In this document: positions 28,772 through 34,638 of the stretch, in pieces
How positions within the stretch are numbered: position 1 is the stretch's first letter
How the letters are laid out: the number at the start of each line of letters is the position of its first letter
DNA from: an uncultured Cellvibrionales bacterium
GTDB taxonomy: Bacteria > Pseudomonadota > Gammaproteobacteria > Pseudomonadales > Porticoccaceae
Length of the DNA stretch: 34,638 bases
NCBI GenBank assembly: GCA_913062605.1
Contig: CAJXWQ010000021.1
Location: forward strand, 1 to 34,638
Direction of reading: 5' to 3'
Notes under the pieces: model-generated
What the model saw: only the letters and a program-made list of their open reading frames with translations
Told to the model about the DNA's origin: nothing
The model's database searches: none
Made by a program: the position numbers and the translations under genes

Positions 28772-29542
28772 ATGACAGATTTGATGGAAAGGCCAACAGT
28801 ACTGGTGACGGGTGGAGCCACAAGACTGGGGTTTTCTTTTGCTTATGCTCTCGCTACAGCAGGCTATGATATTGCCTTGCACTATCACCAGTCGGCTGAC
28901 GGTGCCCAACAGGCTGCTGATGCCATTATGGCTCTTGGTGCCACCTGTAAAACCTTTCAGTTTGATTTGTCAGGAGAACACCCAGAAGTGTTGATTGAAT
29001 CAGTGCTCAATGAGTTTTCTTCCCTTCAAGTATTAATTAACAACGCATCAGCTTATGAAGCAGCAACCATTGCCCAGACTGATATGGCGCTCTTGCAACA
29101 ACAATTCTCCGTCAATTTTTTTGCACCCTTGCTATTAATATCAGCATTTTCGAATAAATGTAGTAAGGGGAATGTGATTAATATTCTGGACAACAAGATT
29201 GCCTTTCAGCAAAACAATTATGCGGCCTATCTTTTATCCAAGAAAACCCTCTCGGAATTCACCCAGCTTGCCGCCATAGAGTTTGCTCCCCATATCCGTA
29301 TAAATGGCATTGCACCCGGTGTGGTGATGCCTGGAGAGGAGAGAACCGAGGACTATATTAAATGGCGGGTTGCTGGCATTCCCTTAAAGCGGCAGGGCAG
29401 GGTAGATGATTTGATTTCCGCCATGAACTATCTTTTAAATAACGAGTTTGTTACTGGGCAGATATTAACCGTAGATGGTGGAGAGGGAGTGAATCATCTG
29501 GGGCGCCATGCGGAGCAATTCAGTGATAGGGATATTCTGTAA
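28772..29542 (+). CDS. Short-chain dehydrogenase, pteridine reductase (PTR1/FolM-like)
   Basis: This NAD(P)H-dependent short-chain dehydrogenase has 256 residues and probably reduces a dihydropterin such as dihydromonapterin or dihydrofolate. The cofactor motif TGGATRLG (13-20) and LHYHQSA (37-42 region) resemble Leishmania PTR1. The catalytic set is Asp140, Tyr153 and Lys157 (NILDNK, YLLSK). Asp replaces the usual SDR serine, with the same 13-residue Asp-Tyr spacing as PTR1 (Asp181, Tyr194, Lys198). NNAS is at 90-93. It lies 2 bases before a folK-like gene, and folE is also in the window, which supports a pterin role. Its exact substrate is unknown. Confidence 0.85.
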   Translation: MTDLMERPTVLVTGGATRLGFSFAYALATAGYDIALHYHQSADGAQQAADAIMALGATCKTFQFDLSGEHPEVLIESVLNEFSSLQVLINNASAYEAATIAQTDMALLQQQFSVNFFAPLLLISAFSNKCSKGNVINILDNKIAFQQNNYAAYLLSKKTLSEFTQLAAIEFAPHIRINGIAPGVVMPGEERTEDYIKWRVAGIPLKRQGRVDDLISAMNYLLNNEFVTGQILTVDGGEGVNHLGRHAEQFSDRDIL

Positions 29543-29544
29543 CT

Positions 29545-29997
29545 GTGGATACAAAAGTGAGACTCGTGACTAAGGTAAAACAACCTGTCAAAGGGCTGGG
29601 ATTACACCAGGTTATTATTTCCGTGGGCTCCAATATAGACCCTCATAAAAATATCCGTTTGTCACACGAGGTCCTAGACAATGAGACAGGGCTGCTGGCT
29701 GTAGCTGACACCATCAAAACGACGCCTATTGGTTACACCCAACAGCCTGATTTTCTCAACACTGCCTACCTAATAGAGACCAACCTTGAATACGATGACT
29801 TTAATGCTTTTTTGAAATCGGTCGAAGACCGGCTGGGAAGAGAGCGGGGCGCCATTAAATCGGGGCCGCGGACAATTGACCTGGATATCATTGTTTGGGA
29901 TCGAAATGTAGTGACCCAAGATTATTTTAACTACGAGTATGTCTCGACACCGGTTAACCAGATTATTACAGCACGTCAGATATCTGTGTATCGCTAA
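29545..29997 (+). CDS. folK: Short HPPK: hydroxymethyl-dihydropterin pyrophosphokinase-like
   Basis: HPPK transfers pyrophosphate from ATP to 6-hydroxymethyl-7,8-dihydropterin in folate synthesis. The protein has 150 residues from GTG 29545. It shows ISVGSNIDP (about 25-33), TTPIGYTQQPDFLN, and the metal motif GPRTIDLDIIVWD with Asp112 and Asp114. It lacks the usual C-terminal block with the HPRxxxRxFVLxPL-type motif of HPPK, and ends shortly after the DLD motif. The N-terminus is about 20 residues longer than normal if GTG 29545 is the start. Later GTG codons at 29557 and 29566 are alternatives. It lies 2 bases after the PTR1-like gene. Enzyme or paralogue with a changed role are both possible. 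Confidence 0.75.
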   Translation: MDTKVRLVTKVKQPVKGLGLHQVIISVGSNIDPHKNIRLSHEVLDNETGLLAVADTIKTTPIGYTQQPDFLNTAYLIETNLEYDDFNAFLKSVEDRLGRERGAIKSGPRTIDLDIIVWDRNVVTQDYFNYEYVSTPVNQIITARQISVYR

Positions 29998-30109
29998 AGT
30001 CATAGCGTTTTCTTAATGAGTTTTATCTTGTTTTTACCCTTGCTGAAGTCGTTGGGTAGCACCAGTCGCCTGTATTCACCGTATGGATGTGAGTAATACT
30101 TTCGAATAA

Positions 30110-30137
30110 GTGAAATTTTGTGCCATTTCCTTATAAT
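30110..30137 (+). promoter_or_regulatory. Probable sigma-70 promoter of mdh
   Basis: GTGAAA at 30110-30115 (four of six) and a perfect TATAAT at 30132-30137 are 16 bases apart. The predicted transcript start is about 36 bases before the GTG start of mdh, leaving room for its GGAG at 30169-30172. Confidence 0.55.
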
Positions 30138-30179
30138 GGCCGACCATTACTCGTCATCAACTTGTCTTGGAGAAATATC

Positions 30180-31160
30180 GTGAAAGCACCTGTTCGTGTA
30201 GCTGTCACCGGGGCCGCTGGCCAAATCAGTTATTCCCTATTGTTCCGCATCGCCTCTGGCCATATGCTGGGTGAAGATCAACCCATTATTCTACAAATGT
30301 TGGAAATTACACCTGCACTGGAAGCTCTCAATGGGGTTGCCATGGAACTGGATGATTGTGCTTTCCCTCTATTGGCAGGCATGGTTTGTACCGATGACCC
30401 CAACGTGGCATTCAAAGATGCCGACTATGCTCTGCTAGTAGGCGCACGTCCTCGTGGTCCTGGTATGGAGCGTAAGGACTTGTTGGAAGCCAATGCTGCC
30501 ATCATCTCTGCACAAGGTCAGGCAATTAATGACAATGCCTCTAAAGGCATTAAAGTGCTGGTTGTCGGCAACCCGGCCAATACCAATGCTCTGATTGCTC
30601 AGCGCAACGCACCAGATATCAACCCACGTCAGTTCACTGCCATGATGCGTTTGGATCACAACCGCGCCATGAGTCAGCTGGCTCAGAAAACTGGCAAGAC
30701 CGTTAATGACGTGACTAACATGCTGGTTTGGGGTAATCACTCAGCGACTCAGTTCCCTGATCTACACCACCCTAAAGTTTCTGGTGAAACAGCCATAAAT
30801 CTGGTCGATCAGAGCTGGTATGAAGAAGAGTTCATCCCTACTGTTCAACAACGTGGAGCTGCAATCATCAAAGCTCGCGGTGCTTCATCAGCAGCTTCTG
30901 CCGCTAATGCTGCTATCGATCATATGCATGATTGGGCACTGGGTACTCCAGCAGGCGATTGGGTTAGCATGGGTGTCTACAGCGATGGTAGTTATGGCAT
31001 CACCGAAGGTCTGATCTACTCTTTCCCTTGCGTCTGTAAAAATGGCGACTGGGAAATTGTCCAGGGCTTGGAAATCAATGACTTCTCCCGTGGCAAAATG
31101 ACTGCCACCCAGCAGGAGTTAACTGAAGAGCGTGACGCAGTTCAGCATTTACTGCCATAA
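30180..31160 (+). CDS. mdh: NAD-dependent malate dehydrogenase
   Basis: This cytosolic TCA enzyme oxidises malate to oxaloacetate. It has 326 residues from GTG 30180. It belongs to the cytosolic-type family: NAD motif TGAAGQIS (10-17), acidic Glu42 after the second strand (LLEI-like LEI) favouring NAD over NADP, substrate arginines Arg92 and Arg98 in [13 protein letters not shown], and the catalytic pair Asp159/His187 (RLDHNR, GNHSATQ). The GTG start is supported by GGAG 7 bases upstream and by the family start [10 protein letters not shown]. An in-frame upstream start at 30120 overlaps the promoter. It is monocistronic, with its own promoter and terminator, about 20 kb from the TCA block. 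Confidence 0.97.
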   Translation: MKAPVRVAVTGAAGQISYSLLFRIASGHMLGEDQPIILQMLEITPALEALNGVAMELDDCAFPLLAGMVCTDDPNVAFKDADYALLVGARPRGPGMERKDLLEANAAIISAQGQAINDNASKGIKVLVVGNPANTNALIAQRNAPDINPRQFTAMMRLDHNRAMSQLAQKTGKTVNDVTNMLVWGNHSATQFPDLHHPKVSGETAINLVDQSWYEEEFIPTVQQRGAAIIKARGASSAASAANAAIDHMHDWALGTPAGDWVSMGVYSDGSYGITEGLIYSFPCVCKNGDWEIVQGLEINDFSRGKMTATQQELTEERDAVQHLLP

Positions 31161-31176
31161 GTTCCACCGTTTTGAG

Positions 31177-31204
31177 AAAGGCGCCCTTTAGGGCGCTTTT
31201 TTTT
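31177..31204 (+). terminator. Intrinsic terminator after mdh
   Basis: A 6-bp all-GC stem (31181-31186 with 31191-31196) and a 4-base loop are followed by eight T. It starts about 16 bases after the mdh stop. Confidence 0.9.
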
Positions 31205-31334
31205 GAGTTCTATTTACAGGTGCTGCTATACCTACCACGAAAACCTGTGTGTATAGCTATAGAAATATAACCTGTCAGATGTTCTAAACTAGATATTAGG
31301 AGTATAGATATTCACTATATGAGAGCTACCAAAG

Positions 31335-31847
31335 ATGGTTGCGATGTACATCCAAGCCAATCGCATGAGGCGAGTTGTATTGACCCCTAACCAATCACTC
31401 AATTGGGAGGGTAATCTGTGGGTAATTTTGGCCGTCTCAGTTGTCATTCTTCTTGTAGCTCTACCCATTGCATTGCGAGGCGGATGGGTTGTTCTGCCAT
31501 TTGCCGCAATACAAATACTTGCTCTAACTACTAGCCTTTATCTAACACTCAGAAAGCTTAATTACCGTGAAGTTATTACACTCCAAGATGGTCAGCTCCT
31601 TCTTCAAAGGGGACGTAACCATGTGGAAACCAGCTGCGTGTTTCCCGAATCTTCTGTAAAAGTTTTAGTCGAGGAGCAAGACCGTCCAATGAGCTCTCCG
31701 GATATAGATCTTGTTGCTGAAGGGCACTGCTACCATGTGGGTGAGTTTCTTAATCGTGCTGACCGCTTTATATTAGCTCATACCCTGAAAAATCAGCTTA
31801 ATTTAAGGGTATCCCACTTGGGTTCTTTTCATCACGTCAGTTTTTGA
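31335..31847 (+). CDS. DUF2244 family membrane protein
   Basis: This is a membrane protein of unknown function, 170 residues. It shows the DUF2244 layout: the opening VVLTPNQSLNWEG, two transmembrane segments (about 28-47 and 50-71) joined by a GGW turn, then a soluble C-terminal domain with LNYREVITLQDGQLLLQRG. ATG 31335 is the first start. ATG 31344 three codons later is also possible. In other proteobacteria DUF2244 genes often sit near cytochrome oxidase genes (from memory), but here the neighbours are mdh and a peroxiredoxin. Confidence 0.82.
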   Translation: MVAMYIQANRMRRVVLTPNQSLNWEGNLWVILAVSVVILLVALPIALRGGWVVLPFAAIQILALTTSLYLTLRKLNYREVITLQDGQLLLQRGRNHVETSCVFPESSVKVLVEEQDRPMSSPDIDLVAEGHCYHVGEFLNRADRFILAHTLKNQLNLRVSHLGSFHHVSF

Positions 31848-31892
31848 TACAGTGCCTGATTCCTCTTACTCGCCAGGACAAGGAGATATTGA

Positions 31893-32369
31893 ATGGCTTT
31901 TCCCGAAGTAGGCCAACCGGCACCAGAATTCAGTTTACAAAATCAACGAGGCGAAACAGTTAGTCTGTCCGACTTTAAAGGTAGTAAAAATATTGTTTTG
32001 TATTTCTACCCCAAGGCTATGACGCCGGGCTGTACGGTACAGGCTTGTGGTATCAGAGACAGAAAATCAGAATTTGCAGCACAGGATACCGTGGTTCTAG
32101 GTGTCAGCCCTGACCCCTACCCACGTCTTGCTCGATTTGAGGAAAAACAAGAACTCAATTTCGATCTATTGTCCGATGAAGATCATGCGATAACAGAAGC
32201 CTACGGCTGTTGGGATTTAAAGAAATTCATGGGACGTGAGTTTATGGGCGTCTTACGTACTACGTTCATCATTGATAAAGAAGGCAACATTGCACTGGTG
32301 ATGAATAAAGTAAAAACTAAAACACATCATGATGACACTCTGGACTGGATAAAGCAGAACTTAGTTTAA
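31893..32369 (+). CDS. bcp: Thiol peroxidase Bcp/PrxQ (thioredoxin-dependent)
   Basis: This atypical two-cysteine peroxiredoxin reduces hydrogen peroxide and organic peroxides, using thioredoxin. It has 158 residues (E. coli 156). The peroxidatic Cys47 and resolving Cys52 sit in MTPGCTVQACGIRD, with the four-residue gap typical of BCP. The conserved YFYPKA and RTTFIIDKEGNI stretches are present. AAGGAG lies 7-8 bases before the ATG. It starts 45 bases after the DUF2244 gene. Confidence 0.96.
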   Translation: MAFPEVGQPAPEFSLQNQRGETVSLSDFKGSKNIVLYFYPKAMTPGCTVQACGIRDRKSEFAAQDTVVLGVSPDPYPRLARFEEKQELNFDLLSDEDHAITEAYGCWDLKKFMGREFMGVLRTTFIIDKEGNIALVMNKVKTKTHHDDTLDWIKQNLV

Positions 32370-32472
32370 GACCTGGGCTTGAGGCTCTGGTTTGAGTATC
32401 TATCAGTAACGCGCTACAGTCGCGTCTTTCCCTTATGTAACCGATATACACACCAAAAATTGAGGTAATTGA

Positions 32473-32808
32473 ATGTCCCTTGACCTGTCCCAAGTTGTAA
32501 TGGCCGCCGCAGCTCCTGCAGCCTCCGAACCTAACCCCATGTATACGCTACTGATGTTTGGTGGCCTATTCTTATTTATGTATTTTCTGATTATCCGTCC
32601 TCAACGGAAACGTTCAAAAGAACATAAAGAGTTGACCAACGCACTGGGCAAAGGTGATGAAGTCGTTATGAACAGCGGCTTGTTGGGTAAAATTGCTAAA
32701 CTTGAAGATGACTATATAACCATTGAAGTAGCTAATAATGTGGAACTAAAGTTCCAGCGTGCAGCGGTTCATGCAGTGCTGCCAAAGGGCACCATTAAAC
32801 AGGTTTAA
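32473..32808 (+). CDS. yajC: Preprotein translocase accessory subunit YajC
   Basis: This is the small inner-membrane protein that associates with SecDF and the SecYEG translocon. It has 111 residues (E. coli 110). A single transmembrane helix (about 22-42) contains the motif MFLIIRPQRKR-like FLIIRPQRKRSKEHK. The soluble part has KGDEVVMNSGLLGKI and a C-terminal VLPKGTIK. GAGGT precedes the ATG. secD and secF, which usually follow yajC in proteobacteria, do not follow here. A hairpin and an unrelated PLP-enzyme gene come next. Confidence 0.96.
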   Translation: MSLDLSQVVMAAAAPAASEPNPMYTLLMFGGLFLFMYFLIIRPQRKRSKEHKELTNALGKGDEVVMNSGLLGKIAKLEDDYITIEVANNVELKFQRAAVHAVLPKGTIKQV

Positions 32809-32817
32809 CCTGTTGTT

Positions 32818-32842
32818 AGGGCCGCTTCTGCGGCCTTATTTA
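32818..32842 (+). terminator. Probable terminator after yajC
   Basis: A 6-bp GC-rich stem (32820-32825 with 32830-32835) with a 4-base loop is followed by the T-rich run ttatttatt. A short palindrome (32798-32814) also spans the yajC stop codon. Confidence 0.65.
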
Positions 32843-32879
32843 TTCCTCTACAAGAATAAGATCATGTTCTGAATAGCCT

Positions 32880-33881
32880 ATGGTCAACTTTCCCGACAAG
32901 CTCAACCTAGCGCAAATACCTACACCTTTGCAGCCCCTTGATCGGCTCTCCAATGAACTTGGCGGGCCACGAATCTGGATCAAGCGCGATGATATGACCG
33001 GTAGTGCCATTAGTGGCAATAAGGTCAGAAAGCTAGAGTTTGTATTGGCGGAGGCTCTAGCTGAGGGCGCAGACACTCTGATTACTTGTGGCGGGCTCCA
33101 GTCTAATCATTGTCGTGCAACAGCAATACTCGGCGCTCAACTTGGCCTAAAAGTTCACCTTATTCTACGAGGTTCTGCACCTAAAGAACTTGATGGCAAC
33201 CTGCTGCTGGATCACCTGACGGCGGCAGAAGTCAGTTATTACCCTGTGTCTGAATATCAACATTTGGACAAGCTGTTTGGTCGATGGCAACAACACTATC
33301 GTCATCAGGGCCGTCATCCTTTCTCTATTCCTACTGGTGCCAGTAATGGCACAGGTGCATGGGGTTATATCAACTGTGCTCGTGAACTTGCTGATGACTT
33401 TATCCACCACCAAATTTCCCCCTCAGTCATTGTTATTGCCACCGGCTCAGGTGGTACACAGGCAGGGTTAACCCTTGGGTCTCATCTTTTTCAGCTCAAT
33501 ACACCGGTGTTGGGTATAGCTGTCTGCGATGACAAAGATTATTTTCTTCGAAAAGTACGAGAGGATATGCGGGACTGGCAGGATCGCTACGACCAAGGTT
33601 CTATGCAACAGGTCGATATTGAGCAGCTGAACATTCATGTGAACGATCGGCATATTGGGCCTGGCTACGCCAAAGCAACACCTGAAATTTTTTCTACAAT
33701 ACGCCATCTGGCAGCCTTGGAAGGCATCATTCTGGATCCGGTTTATAGCGGCAAGGCCTTTCATGGGCTCATACAGGAGATTAGGGCAGGGCAGTATGAT
33801 GATGCCAGCGATATCGTCTTTGTACATACTGGAGGCTTATTCGGTCTGTTTGCTCAGCGCAGCCAGCTAGGCCTTTCTTAA
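32880..33881 (+). CDS. dcyD: D-cysteine desulfhydrase-like PLP enzyme (ACC deaminase family)
   Basis: This fold-II PLP enzyme probably breaks D-cysteine into pyruvate, sulfide and ammonia. It has 333 residues. The PLP lysine is Lys48 in SGNKVRKLEF, and GGLQSNHCRA gives the Ser-Asn substrate site. Two positions separate the activities. ACC deaminase has Glu after the active-site Tyr (VYEGK) and Leu in HLGG. Here they are Ser (DPVYSGK) and Thr (VHTGGL), as in D-cysteine desulfhydrases. The start ATG 32880 has no strong ribosome-binding site. It lies 71 bases after yajC and 46 bases before an amino-acid transporter gene, which may be cotranscribed. Confidence 0.82.
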   Translation: MVNFPDKLNLAQIPTPLQPLDRLSNELGGPRIWIKRDDMTGSAISGNKVRKLEFVLAEALAEGADTLITCGGLQSNHCRATAILGAQLGLKVHLILRGSAPKELDGNLLLDHLTAAEVSYYPVSEYQHLDKLFGRWQQHYRHQGRHPFSIPTGASNGTGAWGYINCARELADDFIHHQISPSVIVIATGSGGTQAGLTLGSHLFQLNTPVLGIAVCDDKDYFLRKVREDMRDWQDRYDQGSMQQVDIEQLNIHVNDRHIGPGYAKATPEIFSTIRHLAALEGIILDPVYSGKAFHGLIQEIRAGQYDDASDIVFVHTGGLFGLFAQRSQLGLS

Positions 33882-33927
33882 TTTATTATTCCCACGCCGT
33901 AGCTACAACATAAACAAGGATACCACC

Positions 33928-34638
33928 ATGACTTCAGAGGAAATGATTGGCGCTGTTAATGGCCTAGTGTGGGGACCTGTGATGCTGGTGCTGATTCTGG
34001 GTACAGGCATCTACCTTACGGTTGGTCTCCGCGGCATACCCATTCGAAAAATAGGCTATGGTTTTCGACAACTCTTTCGAGGTCGTGAGGGGTCTGGTGA
34101 GGGTGATATCAGCCCATTTAACGCCCTAATGACCTCTCTGTCTGCTACCGTAGGCACAGGGAATATTGTCGGTGTTGCCACTGCAGTCGGTATTGGTGGT
34201 CCCGGTGCACTGTTCTGGATGTGGTGTACTGCTCTGGTAGGTATGGCAACTAAATATGGCGAAGCTGTACTTGCTGTTGAATACCGAGAAACCGACAAGC
34301 GTGGCAAAAAAGTGGGTGGCCCCATGTATTACATTCGCAATGGCCTGGGGCCAAAGTGGGCGTGGCTAGGGCTACTGTTTGCTCTTTTTGGGGCACTTGC
34401 CGGTTTTGGTATCGGCAATACCGTTCAAGCTAATTCCGTGGCGGATGCGCTCAATAGTAGTTTTGCTATACCAGAGCAAGTCAGTGGTTCATTAATGATG
34501 ATCCTCGTTGGCTTGGTGTTGCTGGGTGGTATTCAACGCATTGCCAATGTTGCCGGAAAATTGGTTCCCCTCATGACCGGCTTATATTTGCTGGCTACAC
34601 TAACCATCTTGCTACTGAATGCAGGTGCCATACCAACC
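33928..34638 (+). CDS. Alanine/glycine:cation symporter (AGCS family), 5' part
   Basis: This is a sodium (or proton) coupled transporter for alanine or glycine in the inner membrane. The frame runs from ATG 33928 to the window end without a stop, giving 237 residues of a family usually about 450-550 long. It shows the AGCS start VNGLVWGPVMLVLILGTGIY, SPFNALMTSLSATVGTGNIV (with the TVGTGNI ion- and substrate-site region), KYGEAVLAVEYR and GGPMYYIRNGLG. AAGGA at 33916-33920 lies 7 bases before the ATG. The 3' end is outside the window. The adjacent D-amino-acid enzyme gene suggests amino-acid uptake and use. Confidence 0.93.
   Translation, partial: MTSEEMIGAVNGLVWGPVMLVLILGTGIYLTVGLRGIPIRKIGYGFRQLFRGREGSGEGDISPFNALMTSLSATVGTGNIVGVATAVGIGGPGALFWMWCTALVGMATKYGEAVLAVEYRETDKRGKKVGGPMYYIRNGLGPKWAWLGLLFALFGALAGFGIGNTVQANSVADALNSSFAIPEQVSGSLMMILVGLVLLGGIQRIANVAGKLVPLMTGLYLLATLTILLLNAGAIPT

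Noticed and set aside
30120..30179. Upstream extension of mdh to 30120
   Set aside because: It would run through the TATAAT element and the GGAG site. The family N-terminus starts at GTG 30180.
33882..33927. Glycine or other riboswitch before the AGCS transporter
   Set aside because: The gap is only 46 bases, too short for a known aptamer.

Overview
The window is a chromosomal stretch from a gammaproteobacterium. Gene order and protein similarity recalled from Pseudomonas and the Cellvibrio/Spongiibacter-like marine lineages fit best. The clues are the sdhDAB-sucAB-lpd-sucCD order with the E3 gene between sucB and sucC, an ETF-QO gene divergent from etfBA, a FolE and an EtfB that closely resemble Pseudomonas proteins, and an NAD-type malate dehydrogenase of the GAAGQI family. 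Base composition looks even, near half GC. I see no insertion sequence, prophage, CRISPR array, tRNA or rRNA. It is mostly core genome with a few small uncharacterised genes.

Region 1 (1-10.6 kb, + strand) is a TCA block: the end of sdhD, then sdhA, sdhB, sucA, sucB, lpdA, sucC and sucD. It covers succinate dehydrogenase, the 2-oxoglutarate dehydrogenase complex and succinyl-CoA synthetase, and ends in a strong hairpin terminator. Hairpins after sdhB and lpdA may divide the long transcript. Region 2 (10.7-14.6 kb, +) holds htpG behind a near-consensus sigma-32 promoter, then gpsA, a DUF4389 membrane protein and sixA. Region 3 (14.7-19 kb) has folE on the minus strand, divergent from prmB, followed by aroC, an HcaT-like MFS transporter and a 98-residue membrane-anchored protein. 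The aroC leader carries a perfect 16-bp inverted repeat.

Region 4 (19.2-23.6 kb) is the electron-transfer flavoprotein locus: a TetR regulator convergent with ETF-QO, and etfBA divergent from ETF-QO. It passes electrons from acyl-CoA and other dehydrogenases to ubiquinone, complementing SDH. Region 5 (23.7-28.5 kb, - strand) contains prc, xthA and then a four-gene set: a His/Tyr-rich exported protein, an ECF-type sigma factor, a single-TM candidate anti-sigma factor and a DUF3106-like exported protein. This set is the least described part of the window and the best candidate for a new regulatory system.

Region 6 (28.8-34.6 kb, +) holds a PTR1-like pteridine reductase paired with a short HPPK, then mdh, a DUF2244 protein, a BCP/PrxQ peroxiredoxin, yajC away from its usual secDF partners, a D-cysteine desulfhydrase-like PLP enzyme, and the 5' part of an AGCS amino-acid:cation symporter cut by the window end. 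No stretch longer than about 280 bases lacks a gene.
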